This document shows, one piece after another, positions 57,120-64,000 of a stretch of 64,000 bases of DNA (position 1 is its first letter; each line of letters starts with the position of its first letter). The stretch spans positions 10,001 to 74,000 of the forward strand of contig WBZZ01000538.1 of NCBI GenBank assembly GCA_019918135.1. The letters run 5' to 3'. The notes under the pieces were generated by a model, which saw only the letters and a program-made list of their open reading frames with translations, did no database searches and was not told the origin of the DNA. The translations under genes were made by a program, and so were the position numbers. The stretch comes from Paulinella micropora (lineage: Eukaryota > Cercozoa > Imbricatea > Euglyphida > Paulinellidae).

Positions 57120-57182
57120 AGTAAGTGCTTTTTTTCAAAAACCACTTACAATCTCAAAAAACTATATATTAGAATATATATT
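57120..57182 (-). promoter_or_regulatory. Leader of the minor capsid gene, with hairpin
   Basis: Directly before the start codon: GTAAGTGGTTTTTGAAAAAA followed by GCACTTAC on the - strand, with arms GTAAGTG and CACTTAC (57121-57149). It has the same shape and place as the hairpin before the spike-like gene but a changed stem sequence with pairing kept. A TATATAG box lies upstream. Confidence 0.6.
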
Positions 57183-57202
57183 TTTTATTTTACTGGCGGG
57201 TT

Positions 57203-59182
57203 CTAAATGAAAGTGTCAAAGCCATAGCCGTTCTGGGTTTTCAACTCCTCCGCTTCTTTTTCTTTTAAGTCTGTCCAACCGCTGGCAAATTTAAACCGAT
57301 TACCTTTTGCCCGCTCTAACAAAAACCTAATACTATGCCATCCGCAGGTATCTGTCGTGTCGCTTTGGTTTTTGACTTGATTAACCTTCATAAGCAGATA
57401 TGTGTTCGGCTTACTCTTTTCAATAAACTGTTTCATTTGGTGAAGAAATAGCTCAGTCGGCTTATACAGTGCGAGCGGGTCGTAGATTTCAATAGTGTCG
57501 TCTTTAATGGTGTCAATCCAAACAGCAATCCAATGTGAGCCTGGTTGGCTAGACTTATCCAAGTTCATTATAAAGCCATACTTCTTTCTTTTTTCTGGTT
57601 TCAGTTTGTTTATTTCGTCGCTCGCCACAGTCCCCAAATACCATTCGTGCTTTTTCATAATGTTGTCTATTTCATTCGTCATTAGCCCTCTACCTTCCCC
57701 CGCTAAGTTAACGGGTAGCTTTTGTTGCTCTTCTGTGGGTGGTTCGGTGGTTGGCGGTTGTTGTGGTGGTTCGGTGGCTGGCGGTTGTTGTGGTGGTTGC
57801 TCTTCTGTTGGTGTTGTTTGTTGCTCTTCTGTTGGCTGTTCCTCGGTTGGTTGAATACCGAGAGTATTTGAAACTTGATTTTTAATGTTTGGGTCGCTTC
57901 TCATTTCAGATACTAAGTTATTTACATAATCCTTCTTCTTCATTTTTTTCCTGTATTTACCCTTCTTCAAATATTTCTTAATTTTTGCTATCGTTAAAAG
58001 TTTGTGTATTAATTCCTCCATCGTTTTAGCCCCAGCACCAGCTTGGTTTATTCCCAAATAATCAGCGAGTTTCTTTCTCATTTCATTCTGGTCTATTCCT
58101 AAATCAATACCTTCATCTACTATAACTTGTGCCATACCCGCTGTCGTGTGTTTTCCTTTAACTTTTTTGGGTGGTGGTTTGCCCCGAGCTTTCATTTCTT
58201 TTTCCAAAGCAGGGCCCAAAGTTTTGGGTATATCCAATTTCGGATACTTGTAATCATTTCTTAAACCTGCGGATATGTATGATATTTTATCTTTAATTTC
58301 AAAGTGTTTCGCTTTGGCCTCCGCTAGTTTTTTTTCTTGTTCTAATTCTTTTTTATATTGTTCAGCCAGTTCTTTCTGCTCATCTGCTGATTGGGCATCG
58401 GCTATCGCTTTCTCTATTCCTGTGCCAAGTTTGATAAATTCTGTTTTGCTCAAACTTTTAATAAATTTAGTTGTAAAGCCCGCTTTCTTCATTAATTCAA
58501 TGTATTTTTCTTTTAATTCCTTTTCTGCCTTTTTCTCTTCTTTTGTTTTCAATGGCATCTGCTTTTCTTCTGGTGCTTGGGGTGGTGCTTGGGGTGGTGC
58601 TTGTGGTGCTTGGGGTGGTGCTTGGGGTGGTCCTAGTTGTGGGGCTTGTGGTGGTGCTTGTGGTGGTGCTTGTATGTATTGAGGTTGGAAAGGTGGTAAT
58701 AACATCAAATTGTTTTTTCTATCTTGTTCAAATTTTACATCCTCTATAAGTTTTTGCTCTCTGTTCGCCTCCCTGATTAATTCTTCTTGTCTTTCTTTAA
58801 TGTCGGCATTCTCCTTCCTCTCCATTCTTTTCTTCTCATCTTCCGCCTGTTCTCTTAACTTCTTTTCCTTTTCCTCCTGCTCGTGTATTAGTTCATATTT
58901 TTTCAGCAGGTTGTTTTGTATCTGATTGCGGTTCTCGTGTTCAAGACGATTGAATTCGGACTTAACAATTCGCTGTTTTGTCTTTCGTGTTTTCTTCGTT
59001 TTATTGTCCCCTTTCATATATTTCAGAAACAGTTTAACGATTTGAAGTGTTGAAAGGTCATTCGTTTTCTCGCCAAAGTTGAGATATGCTCGTTTGCCTT
59101 TCACTTTAATATATGGTCGGCCATCTTTGGTTCTGTATATCCTCGGCGGTCGTTGTTTTCCTCCACGAGTTTTGGTCTTCAT
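57203..59182 (-). CDS. PLV-2: maturation protease (adenovirus/Ulp1-type) fused to a long N-terminal part
   Basis: 659 residues. The C-terminal 160 residues hold the C48/C5-type cysteine protease: GSHWIAVWID (His near residue 550), EIYDPLA (Asp near 568), NQVKNQSDTTDTCGWHSIRF (Gln, and Cys near 613). The first 60 residues are basic (TRGGKQRPPRIYRTKDGRPY), then a long charged coiled coil, PPQAP repeats (near residues 170-205), another coiled coil and Pro/Thr/Glu-rich repeats. An AGEGRG-L site just before the protease domain, and RGG-K near the start, look like targets of such proteases. Related viral proteases are usually only 200-300 residues. It appears intact. Confidence 0.85.
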   Translation of the reverse strand: MKTKTRGGKQRPPRIYRTKDGRPYIKVKGKRAYLNFGEKTNDLSTLQIVKLFLKYMKGDNKTKKTRKTKQRIVKSEFNRLEHENRNQIQNNLLKKYELIHEQEEKEKKLREQAEDEKKRMERKENADIKERQEELIREANREQKLIEDVKFEQDRKNNLMLLPPFQPQYIQAPPQAPPQAPQLGPPQAPPQAPQAPPQAPPQAPEEKQMPLKTKEEKKAEKELKEKYIELMKKAGFTTKFIKSLSKTEFIKLGTGIEKAIADAQSADEQKELAEQYKKELEQEKKLAEAKAKHFEIKDKISYISAGLRNDYKYPKLDIPKTLGPALEKEMKARGKPPPKKVKGKHTTAGMAQVIVDEGIDLGIDQNEMRKKLADYLGINQAGAGAKTMEELIHKLLTIAKIKKYLKKGKYRKKMKKKDYVNNLVSEMRSDPNIKNQVSNTLGIQPTEEQPTEEQQTTPTEEQPPQQPPATEPPQQPPTTEPPTEEQQKLPVNLAGEGRGLMTNEIDNIMKKHEWYLGTVASDEINKLKPEKRKKYGFIMNLDKSSQPGSHWIAVWIDTIKDDTIEIYDPLALYKPTELFLHQMKQFIEKSKPNTYLLMKVNQVKNQSDTTDTCGWHSIRFLLERAKGNRFKFASGWTDLKEKEAEELKTQNGYGFDTFI

Positions 59183-59250
59183 ACGCAGAGACTTCGCCTC
59201 CGCACCTCCAAGTTTTTGGTGAAGCTTTTTTTAAAAAGGTTCATATATTA
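59183..59250 (-). promoter_or_regulatory. Likely late promoter and leader of the protease gene
   Basis: On the - strand, TATATGAACCTTTTT (59233-59247) is followed by AAAAAAGCTTCACCAAAAAC and TTGGAGGTGCGGAG. The segment from AAAAAAGCTTCACC to GGAGGTGCG recurs before the 60493-60867 gene, where CACC and GGTG could pair. Confidence 0.6.
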
Positions 59251-59301
59251 TTAGTAAAAAAAATAATAGAAAGTTTAGTTTTTTATTTGAGTGGCTTGCC
59301 C

Positions 59302-59616
59302 CTACCGAAATTTAACAGCTCCTCCTCGTTGCTTGCCGTATCCTTGCTTAGCCGCAGCCTTTGCTACACGGTCCGCATAAGGCACTCCGACATCGCTAAG
59401 AAAGGTAGCACCCCTTGAAATCAATTGGTTCTTCTTGATAAACCTATTAGCATCCACTATCGCTTTTCCGACCTTGGCCCAATTAACTTTGCCTCCTGTT
59501 TGTTTCTTTTTTCCTTTCTTCTTTCGTCCTCCTGCTTGTGGCATTTTGACTGGTGAAGGATTGTATCCGATATTGTATCCTGCTGGTTGTGAAATAATCA
59601 CTGGTGATGTTGGCAT
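59302..59616 (-). CDS. PLV-2: small basic core-like protein with protease sites
   Basis: 104 residues. Pro-rich start, then GGRKKKGKKKQTGGKVNWAK, a hydrophobic-amphipathic middle (ANRFIKKNQLISRGATFLSD) and KQGYGKQRGGAVKFR at the end. Three GG-x sites resemble cutting sites of adenovirus-type proteases. Small basic proteins of this look occur in PLVs, virophages and adenoviruses as DNA-binding or membrane-active core proteins. It appears intact. Confidence 0.6.
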   Translation of the reverse strand: MPTSPVIISQPAGYNIGYNPSPVKMPQAGGRKKKGKKKQTGGKVNWAKVGKAIVDANRFIKKNQLISRGATFLSDVGVPYADRVAKAAAKQGYGKQRGGAVKFR

Positions 59617-59651
59617 CTATATATAGTTTTGAAAAAAATAATTATTTTAAA

Positions 59652-60479
59652 TTACAAAAATCGCTTATTGAAATTTTGCCTCAGTTCGTCCGATACAGAA
59701 TCAACATACAAAAAGTTAAATCGTTCTTTTGTTGCCTCGTGATATTTTTCAATAAAGTATTCAAGGTCGTAGCCGATGTCTAAATGCTTATACACGAGTT
59801 CTATTTTATCAACACTCTGTCCAGGAAAAATAAGAAGGTAGTCTAACTGTTTAATCGCCTCAGGTTTCAAATCGTTAAGATACTGAGAGCTCATAATCAC
59901 CTTTGACTTGTAGTGGCGGTTTTTCTTTAACAGGTCGCTCACAGACTTATCCCTTAAACCACTACCTAAATCGTCTAGCACGAACACGACTTCTGGTGTA
60001 ATGTATTTGCTCGGCCTCGGTGGTTTTTCGCCTCCCTCCTGCTTCTTCTTCTCTTCCTCTTTACCAAAATAAAGAAACTTCGGCTTCGGTTCTTCTTTCT
60101 CGTCTTGAATGATTTCGCCTTCTTCTTGCTCAGCCGTGTGGTTATTCAGTTTATCTAACTCGTAATCAATCACAGACAGTCCATCCGTTTTCAAATATGT
60201 GTATATCGCCATCGGGTTTCCCTTCTTCTTGAAGTGTTTAACCATTTCTTTGTATATGTGGTCTTTGTGTATCGTGCTGGCAATAATAACAATACGGGTC
60301 TTTTTGTCGGCCGTCCTTTTCAGGATTTCAAACAGTGCCGTTGTCTTGCCACTCTTCTTGCGAGCGAGAAGAAAAATATTGGCATACGGTTCATCAAACA
60401 ACTTATATCCTTTTGCCAACTTGTCGCCATCTCCGTTTTGCTTGACTGGTCTAACTCGTATATCGTTAATTTTCTCCAT
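59652..60479 (-). CDS. PLV-2: packaging ATPase (FtsK/HerA type)
   Basis: 275 residues. FLLARKKSGKTTALFEIL is the Walker A loop, EVVFVLDDLGSG is Walker B, and KVIMSSQYLNDLKPE is a sensor-like segment. An acidic Lys/Glu insert (about residues 115-155) separates the strands. It has the length and layout of PLV genome-packaging ATPases. It lies in the structural block on the - strand. It appears intact. The PLV-1 counterpart is 32615-33535. Confidence 0.85.
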   Translation of the reverse strand: MEKINDIRVRPVKQNGDGDKLAKGYKLFDEPYANIFLLARKKSGKTTALFEILKRTADKKTRIVIIASTIHKDHIYKEMVKHFKKKGNPMAIYTYLKTDGLSVIDYELDKLNNHTAEQEEGEIIQDEKEEPKPKFLYFGKEEEKKKQEGGEKPPRPSKYITPEVVFVLDDLGSGLRDKSVSDLLKKNRHYKSKVIMSSQYLNDLKPEAIKQLDYLLIFPGQSVDKIELVYKHLDIGYDLEYFIEKYHEATKERFNFLYVDSVSDELRQNFNKRFL

Positions 60480-60492
60480 CGCTATATTTTAA

Positions 60493-60867
60493 TTACCCCA
60501 AAAATTCTAAACAAATAACAATTCTTCCAGCTAGTTGGTCAGTCTCAATATTGCCATTGTCCGTTTTCAATATCCTAAACGAATACTGCCCGTCAGTCCA
60601 ATTAATAATCCCCAAGTTGTAGCTAAGATTGGAAATGTTTGCGGTGTTGCTATCAGCGAATGTGCCAATAATGCCGATGCGATCCATATGAAGAATTTTT
60701 GTTTTCGTTTCAGTCATATCGTTCATATAGTGGATAAACTTAACATTCATTCTAGTCGGTGTAAAGCTCATTTGAATGTTTTTGTCAAATGTCTTGCTAC
60801 CTCCCGCAAAATCATTACTTAGAAAAATAATCTTTTGGAATTTGAACTCACTCATTCGCACCTCCAA
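60493..60867 (-). CDS. PLV-2: small beta-rich hypothetical protein
   Basis: 124 residues; the start may be the second Met (MSEFKFQKIIFLSNDFAGG), since the leader motif is close. Beta-rich with GQYSFRILKTDNGNIETDQL and an IVICLEFLG end. It shares the conserved leader with the protease gene, so it is probably a late, virion-related protein. No family is recognised; no counterpart is seen in PLV-1. Confidence 0.55.
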   Translation of the reverse strand: MEVRMSEFKFQKIIFLSNDFAGGSKTFDKNIQMSFTPTRMNVKFIHYMNDMTETKTKILHMDRIGIIGTFADSNTANISNLSYNLGIINWTDGQYSFRILKTDNGNIETDQLAGRIVICLEFLG

Positions 60868-60942
60868 TGGTTTTTGGTGAAGCTTTTTTTACTGTCTACG
60901 ACCGTAGGTTGTAAAAAGGTTCTATATGTTGTATAATATATT
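60868..60942. promoter_or_regulatory. Divergent promoter region
   Basis: On the - strand it carries ATATAGAACCTTTTT (60913-60927) followed by a CTACGGTCGTAG palindrome and the AAAAAAGCTTCACC leader shared with the protease gene. On the + strand TATAATATATT precedes the secreted-protein gene at 60943. So one short region probably drives both genes. Confidence 0.6.
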
Positions 60943-61197
60943 ATGTTATTAATATTATTATTAGTGTGTTCTGTGTTAGGTCGGACAGCTTGTGATTTCT
61001 ATTCGCGGGTCAGCGATAAAAAAAATGAAAGTTGTGTGTGGTGTATTCAAAAAGGAATAGAAACCAAATTTAAATGTGTTTTCATAAATAATGGAAATAA
61101 TATGCGTCGTAGTTTTGATGAAGCTATTCCGCTAATCTGTGCTGGTGATAGCTCTTGGTATAAAATACAGCTATATGAATGCTCACTTCTTACTTGA
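60943..61197 (+). CDS. PLV-2: small secreted Cys-containing protein
   Basis: 84 residues: signal-like MLLILLLVCSVLGR, then ACDFYSRVSDKKNESC, KCVFINNGNNM and QLYECS. It is homologous to the PLV-1 protein at 29238-29489 over its full length. Its stop overlaps the stop of the two-TM gene by 15 bases (convergent). It appears intact. Keeping this gene in two otherwise different elements points to a useful function outside replication, perhaps at the host surface. Confidence 0.7.
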   Translation: MLLILLLVCSVLGRTACDFYSRVSDKKNESCVWCIQKGIETKFKCVFINNGNNMRRSFDEAIPLICAGDSSWYKIQLYECSLLT

Positions 61198-61527
61198 AGA
61201 TGGCGATGGAAGACAGATGCCGATAAGTAGTGTTAAAATACCGACATAAGTGTTGGCTGTCTCGCACGGTAAGTTCTTTTCAGATAACCTCACGATACAA
61301 AGTGTTATGATGGCGATGATGATACCCATTTGAAATAAGTATTTAATAAGTCGGCTGTCAGTTGGCCTGTTTTTTATACAACAACAATTCCAGTTGTCTT
61401 CCAATTCGTGCTCTACTTTTTTTTCTTCATTCTTCAACGAGATATCCAAAACACGATTTTTCAACTCTGGTGTTAGTTCGCCGTCTATTTCAATGACTGG
61501 CGGTGGAGGGTGTAATCTAGGCGGCAT
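61183..61527 (-). CDS. PLV-2: two-TM protein linked to the fibre gene
   Basis: 114 residues: Pro-rich start (RLHPPPPVIEIDGELTPEL), charged helix, NWNCCC cysteine cluster, two hydrophobic segments and a LPSPSS end. Homologous to the PLV-1 protein at 28178-28537. Its start overlaps the fibre stop by 11 bases, so the two are probably translated from one transcript. It appears intact. Confidence 0.75.
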   Translation of the reverse strand: MPPRLHPPPPVIEIDGELTPELKNRVLDISLKNEEKKVEHELEDNWNCCCIKNRPTDSRLIKYLFQMGIIIAIITLCIVRLSEKNLPCETANTYVGILTLLIGICLPSPSSSKK

Positions 61528-62809
61528 TAGAAGGGAAAACGACTGCTCGTATTTCTGCTAATTGGTTGGTTTGGTCTTGTAATATATTAAGTAAAGTTTT
61601 ATTTTCTTTTTCTAAATTATCTACCTTTTCCGCCATGTGTTGAAAAGCACTGACTAATATTGGTATGAAGTCAGTGTATGATATACCTTCAAAGTTTCCA
61701 TTTCCATCGCCTGCTTTTATTCCACTTTCAGATACAAATTCTGGAAATACTTTTTTTACTTCATCCGCAATAAATCCGTGGTTCTTTTTCTGTTTATTTT
61801 CGTCTGATTTCAAATAATATGAACAGCAGTTTATTTTCATAAGTTTATCACAACAATCTCCGCAGTCTAATGTTTTAATATCTGATTTTAGCCTCCTGTC
61901 TGAACCAGAAGACCAAACATTCGCTCCTGCTGCAATATAAACATATCCTGTATTGTTTTCACCATTTGATAGTGAAGTTGACCAAGCGTGTAATAAACCA
62001 CCTGTATTCATTACTACCGCATAACCTGATGAGTCTCCTGCTTTCATAAATATTTGTGGGTTTGTCGTATTGCCTGGTCTTTTTCTTAATGTTAAAAATC
62101 CGCTGGATGCTGTTGTTAGGCTTGTATCACTCTGAGCATAGATTACGCCAGTCCCCCTCGCATAAAAATTTAAATCTTGATTAGTGCTGCTCCCCGTAGC
62201 ATATATTGAATTATAACCAAAACCAACTCCCTGTGTCCCGTTGCTGTGTCTAAATTCAACACCGCCAGAAGATTGGCCAAGATTGGCGGTAGCATATAAC
62301 CCGACTGGTGTAGCATGAGACCCACTTCTTGCTTCTCCTCTTATATCTGCCGTGCTATTAACAACAGATATACCCGCATTTGCCGTTATTGCCTTTGAAG
62401 CAGTGATTGCTGTGTTGTTAATTCTAAATAATTCATTTGTTGCAGCATAGTAAAATACGTGGCTATCCGTTGAAGAATTAACATTATAAATCAATGTATT
62501 ACTAGCAATACCAAATCCATAAAATCCAGTTGTTGAAGGTGTTCCACTATCATATAAAACCAGTTTATTATTAGCAACAGCACTTCTATCAATAATCACA
62601 CTTTTACCCGCTCCTACTACTATATTGTCGGTTGTTGTTAATGTTGTTGTTGATATCCCAGCACTAGCCGTTATTAATCCCTTTGTCCATAAAGTCCCGT
62701 TTGCCCCGTTTAATGACATTAACAATTGTTCTGACGAATTCTCCCATACAAAACCATCAGTGGAAACATTGCTCACTAACGGCAAAAGAAGTGAAATCAT
62801 TGCCTGCAA
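61517..62809 (-). CDS. PLV-2: fibre, distal part with S74-type intramolecular chaperone
   Basis: 430 residues. The first part is fibre shaft/tip sequence (LWTKGLITASAGISTTTL). The last 140 residues carry SDRRLKSDIKTLDCGDCC, KNHGFIADEVKKVFPEFV and a C-terminal coiled coil, the marks of the peptidase S74 chaperone domain that folds fibre trimers and is then released. Closely similar to PLV-1 positions 27035-28191. One of the few breaks of this element lies in the fibre gene. Confidence 0.8.
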   Translation of the reverse strand: MQAMISLLLPLVSNVSTDGFVWENSSEQLLMSLNGANGTLWTKGLITASAGISTTTLTTTDNIVVGAGKSVIIDRSAVANNKLVLYDSGTPSTTGFYGFGIASNTLIYNVNSSTDSHVFYYAATNELFRINNTAITASKAITANAGISVVNSTADIRGEARSGSHATPVGLYATANLGQSSGGVEFRHSNGTQGVGFGYNSIYATGSSTNQDLNFYARGTGVIYAQSDTSLTTASSGFLTLRKRPGNTTNPQIFMKAGDSSGYAVVMNTGGLLHAWSTSLSNGENNTGYVYIAAGANVWSSGSDRRLKSDIKTLDCGDCCDKLMKINCCSYYLKSDENKQKKNHGFIADEVKKVFPEFVSESGIKAGDGNGNFEGISYTDFIPILVSAFQHMAEKVDNLEKENKTLLNILQDQTNQLAEIRAVVFPSNAA

Positions 62810-63950
62810 CCGCAGACCCTCCCGCTAGACTTCTGGTATTTGTGGCTCCCCCATTTGAAGCCATATAAATGCCATAACTGGTGTTGCCAGTGTCCCACAA
62901 AAATATTCCTCTTGTATTACCACCATTTGTATTTCCTTGTATAACTATGCTAGAACCTCCTGTTGCGGTTAATGTTGTTGTAGTCATACCAGCAGTTGCC
63001 GTTAATGTAGTTCCTGTTATTGTTCCACCACTCGTTATGTTGTTGCTGTTCATATCCAAAGCACCATAAAACCGCATACCCCCAGCATTGTTAAAACGGA
63101 CAATGTCAGACGAAGCACTTTTATTATCCAAAAGTTTTGAAATATAAAGTCCCGCCCCCTTTACATCAGATGCTACATTCGTGAATAGGTAGCCTCGTTG
63201 GTTAGCTGTTCCACTTGAAGCAGTATTTAGAGTATATAAGAAAGACTGCCAATCCCCCGTTGTCTGACTGAAAAAGATATCTCCTCCATTTTGGTTTAGT
63301 ATCCGCGCTCCGTTATATGTTATATTTCCACCGTTAATGATATCCACATTATTAAAATCGGCTTGGCTTAATAAGGTAAGTGCTCTTACATCATTTCTTG
63401 TTCCATTAAATATCTTAATTCCTGTTATGGTTTGGTCTCCTGTTGTTTTAACATTTCCTCCATCTTTTGTATCTACATAAGATTGTGTTGCTGCCAGCGC
63501 TCCGTTTATGCTTATGTTGCCTCTTGTGTATAAAGTTCCATTGAGTCCATTCAATGACATTAATAAGACCTCGCTTGATGTTTCCCATATAAATCCCTGA
63601 GTAGCATCTGGATAAATTCTCATTCTAATAGCACGACCAGTAAAGTCGTTGCCAGCGCAAGCGGTTCCATTTCCAAAAGCTTTACTCGCCCCAGAAGACG
63701 CCATATACAAAGAATAATTGTAATCAAGATAATTCCACAGCCATAGCCCGTAATTACTAGTTCCATCATTGCCTCCTTGTATGCTTAATGAACAAGTAGC
63801 TCCCGCTGTTAAATTAGCCACTCTACCACTCGCAGTCAATGTTGTCGTTGATACTCCCGCATTTGCCGTTATTACATTGCTGAATGTCTTCGTCCCTGCT
63901 ATGGTTTGGTTTCCTGTTAGTTTCACATTTTGACCGTCTAATGTATCCAC
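62757..63950 (-). CDS. PLV-2: fibre, shaft part
   Basis: 397 residues of fibre shaft with VKLTGNQTIAGTKTFSN and VKTTGDQTITGIKIFNG repeat units and NQNGGDIFFSQTTGDWQ, RFNNAGGMRFYGALDMNSNN segments that match the PLV-1 fibre almost word for word. The N-terminal part of the gene continues beyond 63950 toward the window edge. Confidence 0.8.
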   Translation of the reverse strand: MDTLDGQNVKLTGNQTIAGTKTFSNVITANAGVSTTTLTASGRVANLTAGATCSLSIQGGNDGTSNYGLWLWNYLDYNYSLYMASSGASKAFGNGTACAGNDFTGRAIRMRIYPDATQGFIWETSSEVLLMSLNGLNGTLYTRGNISINGALAATQSYVDTKDGGNVKTTGDQTITGIKIFNGTRNDVRALTLLSQADFNNVDIINGGNITYNGARILNQNGGDIFFSQTTGDWQSFLYTLNTASSGTANQRGYLFTNVASDVKGAGLYISKLLDNKSASSDIVRFNNAGGMRFYGALDMNSNNITSGGTITGTTLTATAGMTTTTLTATGGSSIVIQGNTNGGNTRGIFLWDTGNTSYGIYMASNGGATNTRSLAGGSAVAGNDFTSFAVSEQCFH

Positions 63951-64000
63951 ATAACTTTTGTTTGCTCCGTCCGTTGTTGCTGTTGGTGTGGCTAAATTTG

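Larger units (their letters stand above)
47749..64000. mobile_element. PLV-2: Polinton-like virus, mostly whole, runs off the window
   Basis: Intron-free AT-rich block with long open frames: PolB (48554-51673), class 3 lipase, ExoX-C-like and DUF3223-like proteins, spike-like protein, major capsid (54739-56214), minor capsid, protease fusion (57203-59182), core-like protein, packaging ATPase (59652-60479), secreted protein, two-TM protein and fibre. Only about two breaks are seen in the visible part. Compared with PLV-1 it looks much younger. The left edge is approximate and the right edge is not in the window. Confidence 0.9.

Overview
This is a piece of a eukaryotic nuclear genome, most likely from an alga or another intron-rich protist. 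I cannot name the species. The signs are GC-rich exons with GT..AG borders, introns swollen by microsatellites (TCTA, CTAC, TTATG, CA, CT), poly-T runs and a palindromic satellite, LTR retrotransposons, and AT-rich Polinton-like virus (PLV) insertions. Nothing is bacterial: there are no operons with ribosome binding sites, no rRNA and no convincing tRNA.

Layout. (1) Positions 1-2652 hold part of an intron-rich host gene on the + strand with four phase-consistent exons. It resembles a GT-A glycosyltransferase of the GMA12/MNN10 (GT34) type. A hairpin (MITE-like) repeat sits in two of its introns. (2) Positions 2842-17558 are a large Ty3-type LTR retrotransposon on the - strand with 158-bp LTRs. 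It inserted into one of those hairpin repeats, whose other half lies at 17559-17615. Its LTRs are almost identical but its coding region is broken many times. (3) A 394-bp near-perfect inverted repeat flanked by TA lies at 18223-18616. (4) From about 18.7 to 39.5 kb lies PLV-1, a decayed PLV. It has a primase plus SF3 helicase module, a long fibre with an S74-type chaperone end, two spike-like proteins, a packaging ATPase, major and minor capsid proteins and at least two GIY-YIG endonuclease genes. (5) Positions 39.5-42.4 kb carry exons of a second host gene of unknown function with Cys pairs; its introns are full of a palindromic TTTCCAGCCACTGGAAA satellite. (6) Positions 43.0-47.75 kb are a 5'-truncated relative of the first LTR element, on the + strand, with its 3' LTR. 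(7) From about 47.75 kb to the window edge lies PLV-2, which looks mostly whole. It has a protein-primed type family B DNA polymerase, class 3 lipase, ExoX-C-like protein, DUF3223-like protein, spike, major and minor capsid proteins, a maturation protease fused to a long Pro-rich part, a basic core-like protein, packaging ATPase, and the same fibre / two-TM / secreted-protein cassette as PLV-1. PLV-2 runs off the right end.

How the parts fit. The two PLVs differ in the replication genes seen (primase-helicase versus PolB) and in their capsid proteins, which I cannot align by eye. They nevertheless share a clearly homologous surface cassette: fibre with S74 end, then a two-TM protein overlapping the fibre stop, then a convergent small secreted Cys protein, plus a spike-like protein. 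In PLV-1 a GIY-YIG gene sits exactly between two cassette genes that overlap in PLV-2. This mosaic pattern, and the repeated leader hairpins and AACCTTTT motif upstream of PLV-2 structural genes, are the most interesting things in the window. All calls rest on reading by eye; no database search was possible.
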